A program made the translations under genes and the position numbers. Below, in pieces: positions 17,640 through 25,875 of a stretch of DNA of 64,000 nucleotides (within the stretch, counting starts at the first letter, position 1; every line of letters begins with the position of its first letter). The notes below the pieces were generated by a model. It had not been told where the DNA came from. It did not search any database and worked only from the letters and a program-made list of their open reading frames with translations. Source of the stretch: Zavarzinia marina (GTDB taxonomy: Bacteria > Pseudomonadota > Alphaproteobacteria > Zavarziniales > Zavarziniaceae); assembly GCF_021568905.1 (NCBI RefSeq), contig NZ_JAKGSB010000001.1, forward strand, positions 1-64,000. The letters are read 5' to 3'.

Positions 17640-18956
17640 TCAGAGATCGGCGCGGCCCAGCACCTTCTGCAGGATCTCGCCCATGCGCAGCATGTCGTCT
17701 TCCGGCACCGAGAGGGCGGGGGCGAAGATGACGGCATCGCCGGTCGCCTTGATGTGCAGGCCGGCATCGAACAGCAGGCGCTGCACCGTGCTGCCCTTGG
17801 CCCCCGGCGCCGCGCCCGGTGTCAGTTGAATGCCCGCCAGCATGCCGTAACCCCGCAGGTCCGCCACCTGGGGCAGGTTGCGGAAGCCGAAGACCATGTC
17901 GAGGAATTTTGGCGACAGCGCCTTGGCCCGGCCGAACAGATCCTCGTCGCGATAGATGTTCAGGGCGGCGATGCCGGCGGCGCAGGCGACCGGATGGGCG
18001 GAATAGGTATAACCGTGGAAGAGTTCCGGCCGGTCGCCCTGGGCGGCGTCGATCACCGCTTCCTGAATCTCGCCCTTCACCGCGACGGCCGACATGGGCA
18101 CCACGCCATTGGTCAGCGCCTTGGCCATGGTGATCAGGTCCGGCTTCACCGCGAATTCCTGGGCCGCGAAGGCGGAGCCGGTGCGCCCGAAGCCGGTGAT
18201 CACTTCGTCGAAGACCAGAAGGATGCCGTATTTGTCGCAGATGGCGCGGATCCGCTCCAGGTACCCCTTGGGCGGCACCACGGTGCCGATGGAACCGGCG
18301 ATCGGCTCGATGAAGACGGCGGCGATGGTCTCGCCCCCGTAGAGGCGGCACATTTCCTCCAGATCCTCGGCGCGGTCGGCGCCCGTCTCCGGCTGGCCGC
18401 GGGAGAAGCGCTGCTCCTCCGACCAGGTGTGGCGCATGTGGACGGCATCGAAGGTGACGGCGCCGAAGTCGCGGCGATTGTTGACCATGCCGGCCAGCGA
18501 GGTGCCGCCCAGATTGACGCCGTGATAGGCCCAATTGCGCGAGACGAAGCGGGTGCGCTGGCTCTGCCCCGTGGCGCGATGATAGGCAAGGCAGATCTTC
18601 ACGGCGGAATCGACCGCCTCCGAGCCCGAATTGCCGAAGAAGATACGGTCGATACCGTCCGGCAGGATGCCCGCCAGCCGTTCCGCGAATTCGAAGGAAA
18701 TCGGCGCCGCGCGCTGGAAATGCGGCGTGTAGTCGAGGGTCATGATCTGCTGATGGACGGCGTCCGCGATCTCGCGCCGGCCGTGGCCGGCGGCGCAACA
18801 GAACAGGCCCGAGGCCCCGTCCAGGATCTTCTGCCCGTCCGGCGTCCAATAGCGCACACCTTCGGCCTTGGCGAAGATCTGCGGCGCTTCCTTGAACAGC
18901 CGGTTGTTCGTGAACGGCAGCCAGTGATGATCCATCTTCGGCAGGGGGGCATTCAT
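17640..18956 (-). CDS. Class III omega-amino acid:pyruvate aminotransferase (beta-alanine type)
   Basis: A 438-residue PLP enzyme closely resembling beta-alanine/omega-amino acid:pyruvate aminotransferases: HHWLPFTNNR at the start, FFGNSGSEAVDSA phosphate-binding segment, LLVFDEVITGFGRTG with the cofactor Asp, the Schiff-base Lys in MAKALTNGVVPM, and GYTYSAHPVACAAG. It would convert beta-alanine and pyruvate to malonate semialdehyde and alanine; putrescine or other omega-amines are possible substrates. The start at 18956 (MNAPLPK) is chosen by homology; MPIM nine bases upstream is an alternative. It is divergent from a YdfG-like reductase that could act on the product. Confidence 0.9.
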   Translation of the reverse strand: MNAPLPKMDHHWLPFTNNRLFKEAPQIFAKAEGVRYWTPDGQKILDGASGLFCCAAGHGRREIADAVHQQIMTLDYTPHFQRAAPISFEFAERLAGILPDGIDRIFFGNSGSEAVDSAVKICLAYHRATGQSQRTRFVSRNWAYHGVNLGGTSLAGMVNNRRDFGAVTFDAVHMRHTWSEEQRFSRGQPETGADRAEDLEEMCRLYGGETIAAVFIEPIAGSIGTVVPPKGYLERIRAICDKYGILLVFDEVITGFGRTGSAFAAQEFAVKPDLITMAKALTNGVVPMSAVAVKGEIQEAVIDAAQGDRPELFHGYTYSAHPVACAAGIAALNIYRDEDLFGRAKALSPKFLDMVFGFRNLPQVADLRGYGMLAGIQLTPGAAPGAKGSTVQRLLFDAGLHIKATGDAVIFAPALSVPEDDMLRMGEILQKVLGRADL

Positions 18957-19096
18957 GATCGGCATTCCCATCGAGCGCACAGTCGGTGCACAGTCTGCCG
19001 GATCGCCTCCACATGATAGATCCACGGGGGCTAATTTCGATGGTCCAGAGCCTGTTCTGGCACCATCGCCTCTCGCCGTCCTTCAGGAGATTCGTC

Positions 19097-19849
19097 ATGT
19101 CCAAGACCGTGCTCATCACCGGCGCCACCGCAGGCTTCGGCGCCGCCGCCAGTCGCCGCTTCGTCGCCGCCGGCTGGAAGGTGATCGGCACCGGGCGCCG
19201 GGCGGCGCGGCTGGATGCGCTGCGCGACGAATTGGGCGCGGACAAGTTTTGCGGCGCCGCCTTCGACATGCGCGACGAGGCGGCGATCCAGGCGGCGCTC
19301 GACGGTCTGCCGGCGGATTTCGCCACGATCGACTGGCTGGTGAACAATGCCGGCCTCGCGCTCGGCACCGGGCCGGCGCAGACGTCCGATCTCGACCAGT
19401 GGCGCCAGATGATCGACACCAATATCACCGGCCTCGTCACCATCACCCGCATGCTGCTGCCCCGGCTGATCGAGGTGAAGGGCGGCATCGTCAACCTGTC
19501 GTCGGTGGCGGCCCATTGGCCCTATCCGGGCGGCAATGTCTATGGCGGCACCAAGGCCTTCGTGCGCCAGTTCTCCTATGGCCTGCGTTGCGATCTCGCC
19601 GGCACCGGCGTCCGCGTCACCTCGATCGAGCCGGGCATGTGCGAGAGCGAATTCACCCTGGTGCGCACCGGCGGCAACAAGGACGCCTATGACAAGCTCT
19701 ATGGCGGCGCCGATCCCCTCCAGCCCGAGGATATCGCCGAGACGATCTTCCATGTCGCCAGCCTGCCGGCCCATATGAACATCAATGCGATCGAACTGAT
19801 GCCGGTTTCGCAGAGCTGGTCGCCCTTCGCGGTTCATCGCAAGGGCTGA
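19097..19849 (+). CDS. Short-chain dehydrogenase, YdfG-like (malonate semialdehyde / 3-hydroxy acid)
   Basis: A 250-residue NADP-dependent short-chain dehydrogenase. It has the cofactor motif TGATAGFG, LVNNAGLALG, catalytic Ser in NLSSVAA and the YxxxK pair in YGGTKAFV. The C-terminal half (GVRVTSIEPGM, LPAHMNINAIELMPVSQSW) is strikingly like E. coli YdfG, which reduces malonate semialdehyde to 3-hydroxypropionate and oxidises serine/allo-threonine. CAGGAGA before ATG 19097 fixes the start. Head-to-head with the omega-aminotransferase gene, it probably handles the aldehyde made there. Confidence 0.9.
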   Translation: MSKTVLITGATAGFGAAASRRFVAAGWKVIGTGRRAARLDALRDELGADKFCGAAFDMRDEAAIQAALDGLPADFATIDWLVNNAGLALGTGPAQTSDLDQWRQMIDTNITGLVTITRMLLPRLIEVKGGIVNLSSVAAHWPYPGGNVYGGTKAFVRQFSYGLRCDLAGTGVRVTSIEPGMCESEFTLVRTGGNKDAYDKLYGGADPLQPEDIAETIFHVASLPAHMNINAIELMPVSQSWSPFAVHRKG

Positions 19850-19870
19850 GCCATCGTTTTTGCGCCTCTC

Positions 19871-19911
19871 TTTCGCGTTGCGGTGTAGACTTTGGATTCC
19901 GCAATGCGAAA
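19871..19911. promoter_or_regulatory. 13-bp inverted repeat before the cupin/XRE regulator
   Basis: TTTCGCGTTGCGG (19871-19883) and CCGCAATGCGAAA (19899-19911) match in 12 of 13 positions when one is inverted, with a 15-bp spacer. The second arm ends just before the ribosome binding site of the regulator gene. This is a strong candidate for the regulator's own operator. Confidence 0.65.
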
Positions 19912-19921
19912 GGGGGAGCAC

Positions 19922-20557
19922 GTGACGGGGATCGATCAGGACGAAGGCTTCGCCACCGGTTCCGGCGCGCCGGCCGTCGCCGACAAGACCCTCGAACAGG
20001 CGCTCGGCGTGCAGATCCGCCATCTGCGCCGCCAGCTCGACCTGACGGTGGCCCATCTGGCCGGCGCCGCCGGCATTTCGACCGGCATGCTCTCGAAGAT
20101 CGAGAACGGCCAGATCTCGCCCTCGCTCAACACGATCCAGGCGCTGGCTGGCGCGCTCAATGTGCCCATCGCCGCGCTCTTCGCCTCCTTCGACGAGAAG
20201 CGCGACTGTTCCTATGTGCGGGCGGGGCAGGGCGTGATCATCGAGCGGCGCGGCACCAAGGTCGGCCATCAATACGAATTGCTCGGCCATGCGCTCGGCG
20301 GCGAGATCGTCTGCGAACCCTATCTGATCACCCTTCGGGAAGAGGCGACGCCCTATACCGCCTTCCAGCACGGCGGCGCCGAATTCATCTACATGATGTC
20401 GGGCGAGATCCAGTACCGCCACGCCGACCGCATCTACGACCTGAAGCCGGGCGACGCCCTGCTGTTCGACAGCGGCGCCGCCCACGGCCCCGACCGTCTG
20501 GTCAAGCTGCCCGCCACCTATCTCTCGGTGATCATCTATCCGCGGGACAAGGAGTGA
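19922..20557 (+). CDS. XRE family regulator with cupin domain
   Basis: A 211-residue transcription factor: helix-turn-helix at about residues 30-85 (LRRQLDLTVAHLAGAAGISTGMLSKIENG region, quoted in part as AGISTGMLSKIENG) and a C-terminal cupin (AFQHGGAEFIYMMSG, LKPGDALLFDSGAAHGP) that probably binds an amino-compound ligand. Proteins of this design often sit beside amine or amino-acid catabolic genes. The GTG at 19922 directly follows AGGGGGAG; an ATG at 19904 lacks a binding site and lies inside the inverted repeat. It precedes the GlxB gene by 92 bp in the same orientation. Confidence 0.9.
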   Translation: MTGIDQDEGFATGSGAPAVADKTLEQALGVQIRHLRRQLDLTVAHLAGAAGISTGMLSKIENGQISPSLNTIQALAGALNVPIAALFASFDEKRDCSYVRAGQGVIIERRGTKVGHQYELLGHALGGEIVCEPYLITLREEATPYTAFQHGGAEFIYMMSGEIQYRHADRIYDLKPGDALLFDSGAAHGPDRLVKLPATYLSVIIYPRDKE

Positions 20558-20569
20558 GTTTCTTTTGAA

Positions 20570-20583
20570 GAAATAATTATTCC
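20570..20583. promoter_or_regulatory. AT-rich palindrome upstream of the GlxB-like gene
   Basis: GAAATAATTATTCC is a near-perfect 14-bp palindrome around AATAATTATT, 67-80 bp before the start codon, in an otherwise GC-rich region. TTGACG follows at 20589. It may be the promoter/operator region of the glutamate-synthase-like operon. Confidence 0.4.
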
Positions 20584-20649
20584 TGACCGTTGACGGCTCG
20601 CGAGGGCTCGGCTAGAACCGTGGCATCGGTCAAATCGCGGGACAGGCGC

Positions 20650-21546
20650 ATGTGCGGCATCGTCGGACTCTTCATTAAGGACCCTGCATTGGAGCCGCGT
20701 CTGGGGGAATTGCTCGCCCGGATGCTGGAGGTGATGAGCGATCGCGGGCCGGATAGTGCGGGCTTCGCGGTCTATGGCGCCGGGCGGCCCGATTTCGTGA
20801 AATTGTCGCTGCGCCCGCCCGCCGGCTTCGATGCGCGCAGCCTGATGGCAGCACTCTCGGTCGCGGGCGGCGAGGTTTCGGCGGTGACGCGCGACAGCCA
20901 TGTCATCGTCGAAATCCCGGCCAAGGCGGAGGCGGCGGCCCGCGCCCTGATCGCCGAACGCTTTCCCGAGGTCACGGTGGTCGGCTCCGGTGCGCGCATG
21001 GAAATCTACAAGGAAGTGGGCCTGCCGAAAGCGGTCGCCGAACGTTTCGGCCTGCCGGCCATGAGCGGCAGCCACGGCATCGGTCACACGCGGATGGCGA
21101 CCGAATCCGCCGTCACCACCAATGGCGCCCATCCGTTCTCGACCGGGCGGGATCAATGCCTGGTCCACAATGGTTCCCTTTCCAATCACAATGACATGCG
21201 CCGCCGCCTGACGCGGGAAGGCGTGCGCATCGAGACCGAGAACGACAGCGAGGTCGCGGCCGGTTACCTGACCTGGCGCCTGGGGAAGGGGGAGGCGCTG
21301 AACGACGCGCTGACCGCCGCGCTTTCGGCACTGGATGGTTTCTTCACCTTCGTCGTCGGCACCGAGACCGGCTTCGGCGTGCTGCGCGATCCGATCGCCT
21401 GCAAGCCCGCGGTGATGGCCGAAACCGATGCCTATGTCGCCTTCGGGTCCGAATATCGTGCGCTTGCCGGCCTGCCGGGGATCGAGACTGCCCGCGTGTT
21501 CGAGCCGGAACCGGCCACCGTCTATTTCTGGGAGCGCGCGGCATGA
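20650..21546 (+). CDS. glxB: Class II glutamine amidotransferase-like protein (GlxB / N-methylglutamate synthase subunit A)
   Basis: A 298-residue Ntn-type amidotransferase domain. Cys2 (after Met removal the nucleophile, MCGIVGLF), the DRGPDSAGF segment and CLVHNGSLSNHNDMR are typical. It corresponds to the N-terminal amidotransferase part of glutamate synthase, here encoded separately. In methylotrophs the MgsABC set makes N-methylglutamate from gamma-glutamylmethylamide or methylamine; in rhizobia the same set is called GlxBCD. Its stop overlaps the next start (ATGA). Confidence 0.9.
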   Translation: MCGIVGLFIKDPALEPRLGELLARMLEVMSDRGPDSAGFAVYGAGRPDFVKLSLRPPAGFDARSLMAALSVAGGEVSAVTRDSHVIVEIPAKAEAAARALIAERFPEVTVVGSGARMEIYKEVGLPKAVAERFGLPAMSGSHGIGHTRMATESAVTTNGAHPFSTGRDQCLVHNGSLSNHNDMRRRLTREGVRIETENDSEVAAGYLTWRLGKGEALNDALTAALSALDGFFTFVVGTETGFGVLRDPIACKPAVMAETDAYVAFGSEYRALAGLPGIETARVFEPEPATVYFWERAA

Positions 21547-22229
21547 CCACCCGTGTCATCGATCTCGCCACGGAAGGCGTGCGCGGCCTCAATGCCGCCC
21601 TTCACGCCGACAAGGCGCATAAGCATTGGCAGGTACTGAACCCCGCCGGTCTCCATTCGATCGCGGTCGGTATCGATGCCCCAACGACGGTCGAGATCGA
21701 CGGCCATGTCGGCTATTACTGCGCCGGCATGAACAAACATGCGTCCGTCACCGTGAAGGGCAATGCCGGGGTCGGCGTCGCCGAGAACATGATGTCGGGC
21801 CGGGTTCATGTGCTGGGCGACGCCAGCCAGGCGGCCGGCGCCACGGCCCATGGCGGTTCCCTGATCATCGACGGCAATGCCTCGGCGCGCTGCGGCATTT
21901 CGATGAAGGGCGTCGACATTCTGGTGAAGGGCAACATCGGCCATATGTCCGCCTTCATGGCCCAGGCCGGTACGCTGACCGTGCTCGGCAATGCGGGCGA
22001 CGCGCTCGGCGATTCGATCTATGAGGCGAAGATCTTCGTCCGTGGCACCGTCGCCGGCCTCGGCGCCGACTGCATCGAGAAGGAGATGCGGGACGAGCAC
22101 AAGGCCCTGCTGTTCGGGCGCCTGAAGGCGGCGGGGCTGGACGGCCAGGTCGACGTCGGGGAGTTCCGGCGCTACGGCTCGGCCCGCAAGCTCTATAATT
22201 TCACCACCGACAATCTCGACGCCTATTGA
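21543..22229 (+). CDS. glxC: GXGXG-domain protein (GlxC / N-methylglutamate synthase subunit B)
   Basis: A 228-residue protein equivalent to the right-handed beta-helix (alpha subunit domain 3) of glutamate synthase. The helix turns are visible as repeated Gly-rich units: VKGNAGVGVAENMMSG, VLGDASQAAGATAHGG, IDGNASARCGISMKG, VLGNAGDALGDSIYEA. It lies between, and is translationally coupled to, the amidotransferase and the FMN subunit genes. Together they form a three-subunit glutamate-synthase-like enzyme. Confidence 0.9.
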   Translation: MTTRVIDLATEGVRGLNAALHADKAHKHWQVLNPAGLHSIAVGIDAPTTVEIDGHVGYYCAGMNKHASVTVKGNAGVGVAENMMSGRVHVLGDASQAAGATAHGGSLIIDGNASARCGISMKGVDILVKGNIGHMSAFMAQAGTLTVLGNAGDALGDSIYEAKIFVRGTVAGLGADCIEKEMRDEHKALLFGRLKAAGLDGQVDVGEFRRYGSARKLYNFTTDNLDAY

Positions 22230-22242
22230 GCGGGGGCGGGAC

Positions 22243-23589
22243 ATGAGCAGTTACCACAATCCCCATACCTTCCCGCGCAAATCGGCCGCCTTCGACGATT
22301 ATGCCCTGTCGGAAATTCGGCGCGCGGCGGCGACCGGCCTCTATGACATCAGGGGCGGCGGCGCCAAGCGGAAGGTGCCGCATCTCGACGACCTTCTCTT
22401 CCTCGGCGCCTCCATGAGCCGCTATCCCCTGGAAGGCTACCGCGAGAAATGCGGGACCAATGTGATCCTGGGCGATCGTTTCGCGAAGAAGCCGATCGAA
22501 TTGAAGATCCCGGTCACCATCGCCGGCATGAGCTTCGGCTCCCTCTCGGCCGAGGCGAAGGAGGCGCTGGGGCGCGGCGCCTCCGCCATGGGCACCTCCA
22601 CCACCACGGGCGACGGCGGCATGACGCCGGAGGAACGGGGCCATTCCTCGATCCTGGTCTATCAATATCTGCCGTCGCGCTATGGCATGAACCCGGATGA
22701 TTTGAGGAAGGCCGACGCCATCGAAGTGGTCGTGGGCCAGGGCGCCAAGCCGGGCGGCGGCGGCATGCTGCTGGGCCAGAAGATCTCCGAGCGTGTGGCC
22801 GAGATGCGCTGCCTGCCACAAGGCATCGACCAGCGCTCCGCCTGCCGCCATCCGGACTGGACCGGGCCCGACGACCTCGAAATCAAGATCGAGGAACTAC
22901 GGGAGATCACCGACTGGCAAAAGCCGATCTATGTGAAGATCGGTGCCGCACGGCCCTATTACGACACGGCGCTGGCGGTGAAAGCGGGGGCCGACGTCGT
23001 CGTCCTGGACGGCATGCAGGGCGGCACGGCGGCGACCCAGGAAGTGTTCATCGAACATGTCGGCCTGCCGCTGCTGGCCGCGATCCGCCCGGCGGTGCAG
23101 GCGTTGCAAGACCTCGGCATGCACAGGAAGGTGCAGCTCATCGTCTCCGGCGGTATCCGCAATGGCGCCGATGTCGCCAAATGCCTGGCGCTGGGGGCCG
23201 ATGCGGTCTCGATCGGCACGGCGGCCCTGGTGGCGCTGGGCGACAACGACCCGGTGCACGAGACGGAATACAGGACGCTTGGCACCACCGCCGGCGCCTA
23301 TGACGATTGGCACGAGGGGCGCGATCCGGCTGGCATCACCACCCAGGACCCGATGCTGGCCAAGCGCCTCGACCCGGTGCTGGCCGGGCGGCGCCTCGCC
23401 AATTACCTGGCGGTGCTGGCGCTCGAGGCCCAGACCATCGCGCGCGCCTGCGGCAAGAGCCATGTCCACAATCTGGAGCCGGAGGATCTGGTGGCCCTGA
23501 CGGTGGAGGCGGCGGCCATGGCCAAGGTGCCCCTGGCCGGAACCGACTGGATTCCGGGCAACGAGAGTCGGGGGCGGGGCCCCTATTGA
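22243..23589 (+). CDS. glxD: FMN-binding glutamate-synthase-like protein (GlxD / N-methylglutamate synthase subunit C)
   Basis: A 448-residue TIM-barrel protein equivalent to the FMN domain of glutamate synthase. It has AGMSFGSLSAEAKEALGRGA, the GQGAKPGGGGMLLGQK loop, VVLDGMQGGTAA and SGGIRNGADVAKCLALGADAVSIG for FMN and substrate binding. Cys residues near 'MRCLPQGIDQRSACRHPDW' (19 residues) could bind an iron-sulfur cluster as in glutamate synthase, though only part of the usual set is present. It starts 13 bp after glxC and is followed 34 bp later by the GlnT-type ligase. Confidence 0.9.
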   Translation: MSSYHNPHTFPRKSAAFDDYALSEIRRAAATGLYDIRGGGAKRKVPHLDDLLFLGASMSRYPLEGYREKCGTNVILGDRFAKKPIELKIPVTIAGMSFGSLSAEAKEALGRGASAMGTSTTTGDGGMTPEERGHSSILVYQYLPSRYGMNPDDLRKADAIEVVVGQGAKPGGGGMLLGQKISERVAEMRCLPQGIDQRSACRHPDWTGPDDLEIKIEELREITDWQKPIYVKIGAARPYYDTALAVKAGADVVVLDGMQGGTAATQEVFIEHVGLPLLAAIRPAVQALQDLGMHRKVQLIVSGGIRNGADVAKCLALGADAVSIGTAALVALGDNDPVHETEYRTLGTTAGAYDDWHEGRDPAGITTQDPMLAKRLDPVLAGRRLANYLAVLALEAQTIARACGKSHVHNLEPEDLVALTVEAAAMAKVPLAGTDWIPGNESRGRGPY

Positions 23590-23623
23590 ATGGATCGAGA
23601 CTGACGGAAGGCGGGCGAGGCAC

Positions 23624-24925
23624 ATGGCGACGGATCTGGCGGCGGCGGCCAAGGAACTGGGCATCAGATATTTCCTGATCTCCTATACCGACCTCTTCGG
23701 CGTGCAGCGGGCGAAACTGGTGCCCGCCTCGGCGATCGGCGGCATGGCCCGGGACGGCGCCGGCTTCGCCGGCTTCGCCACCTGGCTGGACATGAGCCCG
23801 GCCGACAGCGATCTCTTCGCCGTGCCCGATCCCGACAGCCTGATCCAACTGCCGTGGAAGAAGGAAGTCGGCTGGCTGGCCGCCGATCTCTGGATGGACG
23901 GCAAACCGGTCGAACAGGCGCCGCGCGCGGTCCTGAAGAAGGCGATGGCGGCGGCGGAGGCCCGGGGCTTCGAGCTGAAGACCGGCGTCGAATGCGAATA
24001 TTTCCTCATCACGCCCGACGGCAAGTCGATCTCGGACGCCGCCGATACGGCGGACAAGCCGTGCTACGACCAGCTCATCCTGATGCGGCGCTACGACGTC
24101 ATCACGGAAATCTGCGATGCCATGCAGTCGCTCGGCTGGGCGCCCTATCAGAACGACCACGAGGATGCGAACGGCCAGTTCGAGATGAACTGGGAATACG
24201 ACAACGCGCTCGTCACCGCCGACCGCCACGCCTTCTTCAAATACATGGTGAAGTCGATCGCGGAGAAGCATGGCCTTCGCGCCACCTTCATGCCCAAGCC
24301 CTTCCCCAATCTGACCGGCAACGGCTGCCACATGCATGTCTCCCTGTGGCAGGGCCATGTGAACGCCTTCGCCGATCCGGCGGGCGAACTTGGCCTCTCG
24401 AAGATCGGCTATCACTTCATCGCCGGCGTGATGGCGGAAGCCCAGGCGCTCTGCGCCCTGACCAATCCGACGGTGAATTCCTACAAGCGGATCAATGCCC
24501 CGGTGACGCTGTCGGGCGCCACCTGGTCGCCCAATACGGTCACCTATACCGGCAACAACCGCACCCATATGATCCGGATCCCGGATGCCGGGCGCTTCGA
24601 ATTGCGCCTGGCCGACGGCTCGGCCAATCCCTATCTGCTGCCGGCGGCGGTGCTGGTCGCGGGGCTCGATGGCATGGCGCGGGAACTGGATCCGGGCAAG
24701 CGCCTGGACATCAACATGTATACCGAGGGGCACAGGGCGCGGAACGCGCGCAAACTGCCCCTCAACCTCCTCGACGCGCTGCGCCTGCTGGCTCGGTCGG
24801 CGGTGCTGCGCGGCGGGCTGGGCGACGATTTCGTCACGGCCTACCTCAAGCTGAAGCAGGAGGATTGGAACGCCTATTCGCGCCACCTCACCCAGTGGGA
24901 GCGCGATACCACCCTCGATTGCTGA
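23624..24925 (+). CDS. glnT: Type III glutamine synthetase-like ligase (GlnT / gamma-glutamylmethylamide synthetase)
   Basis: A 433-residue member of the glutamine-synthetase superfamily. ATP/metal and glutamate sites are visible: GVECEYFLI, NGQFEMNWEY, NGCHMHVSLW, NPTVNSYKRI and the Arg-containing GRFELRLADGSANPYL. In methylamine users the same enzyme (GmaS) joins methylamine to glutamate; in rhizobia it is annotated GlnT. The position directly behind glxBCD supports the amine-assimilation role. Which amine is used (ammonia, methylamine, other) cannot be read from the sequence. Confidence 0.9.
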   Translation: MATDLAAAAKELGIRYFLISYTDLFGVQRAKLVPASAIGGMARDGAGFAGFATWLDMSPADSDLFAVPDPDSLIQLPWKKEVGWLAADLWMDGKPVEQAPRAVLKKAMAAAEARGFELKTGVECEYFLITPDGKSISDAADTADKPCYDQLILMRRYDVITEICDAMQSLGWAPYQNDHEDANGQFEMNWEYDNALVTADRHAFFKYMVKSIAEKHGLRATFMPKPFPNLTGNGCHMHVSLWQGHVNAFADPAGELGLSKIGYHFIAGVMAEAQALCALTNPTVNSYKRINAPVTLSGATWSPNTVTYTGNNRTHMIRIPDAGRFELRLADGSANPYLLPAAVLVAGLDGMARELDPGKRLDINMYTEGHRARNARKLPLNLLDALRLLARSAVLRGGLGDDFVTAYLKLKQEDWNAYSRHLTQWERDTTLDC

Positions 24926-24959
24926 TCCCGCCGCAAAGGGCGATGCGGGCTTGACGCCG

Positions 24960-24985
24960 GGCGGTCGACAGGCTTTCTGACCGCC
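24960..24985 (+). terminator. Hairpin between glnT and purU
   Basis: GGCGGTC and GACCGCC form a perfect 7-bp stem around a 12-nt loop, 35 bp after the glnT stop. No T-run follows. A TTGACG (24951) overlaps its left side and could instead be the -35 element of a purU promoter. Confidence 0.4.
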
Positions 24986-25011
24986 AAAGTCGAGACTGTC
25001 GCGAGAGAACC

Positions 25012-25872
25012 ATGTCAAATGCTGCGATTCTGACCCTGTCCTGCCCCGATCGGCCGGGCATCGTGGCCCGTGTCTCGACCTATCTGTTCGAAGCGGGCGT
25101 CAACATCCTGGAAGCCCATCAGTTCGACGACACGGAGACCGGCCGCTTCTTCATGCGTGTCGATTTCGAAGTGGTGGCCGACGAAGCCTCGGTCGCCACG
25201 GTCCGCGACGGTTTCGCCGCGATCGCGGAGCAATTCGCCATGGACTGGCAGATGCGCGACAAGGCGGAAAAGCGGAAGGTCATGCTGCTGGCCTCCAAAT
25301 CCGACCATTGCCTTGCCGATCTCCTGTATCGCTGGCGCGCCGGTTTCCTTTCGATGGACATCGTCGCCATCGTCTCCAACCACGCGCGAGCGACCTATCA
25401 GCACCTCGATTTCGACGGCATCCCCTTCCACCACCTGCCGGTCACCAAGGAGACCAAGCTGGAACAGGAAGCCGCGATCTGGGCCCTGGTGAAGGAGAGC
25501 AAGGCGGAACTCGTCGTCCTCGCGCGCTATATGCAGGTATTGTCGGACGGGCTGGCGGCCAAGCTGTCGGGCCGCTGCATCAACATCCACCATTCCTTCC
25601 TGCCCGGCTTCAAGGGCGCCAAGCCCTATCATCAGGCTCACGAACGGGGCGTGAAACTGATCGGCGCCACCGCCCACTATGTGACCTCGGACCTCGACGA
25701 AGGCCCGATCATCGAGCAGGACGTGGAGCGGATCAGCCATCAGGACAGTCCGGAGGATCTGGTGGGCAAGGGCCGCGACATCGAGCGCCGCGTGCTGGCC
25801 CGCGCCATCGCCGCCCATCTCGAGGACCGCGTGCTGCTCAACGGGCGAAAGACCGTGGTCTTCCGCCACTGA
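25012..25872 (+). CDS. purU: Formyltetrahydrofolate deformylase
   Basis: A 286-residue cytoplasmic enzyme that hydrolyses 10-formyltetrahydrofolate to formate and tetrahydrofolate. It has an N-terminal ACT domain (residues 5-85, [19 protein letters not shown]) for allosteric control by glycine/methionine in E. coli, and a formyltransferase fold with HHSFLPGF (193-200) and the catalytic Asp in TSDLDEGPI (near 229). Placement after glxBCD-glnT suggests balancing of one-carbon units released by methylamine oxidation. It converges on the STAND gene with only 3 bp between stops. Confidence 0.95.
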   Translation: MSNAAILTLSCPDRPGIVARVSTYLFEAGVNILEAHQFDDTETGRFFMRVDFEVVADEASVATVRDGFAAIAEQFAMDWQMRDKAEKRKVMLLASKSDHCLADLLYRWRAGFLSMDIVAIVSNHARATYQHLDFDGIPFHHLPVTKETKLEQEAAIWALVKESKAELVVLARYMQVLSDGLAAKLSGRCINIHHSFLPGFKGAKPYHQAHERGVKLIGATAHYVTSDLDEGPIIEQDVERISHQDSPEDLVGKGRDIERRVLARAIAAHLEDRVLLNGRKTVVFRH

Positions 25873-25875
25873 CGG

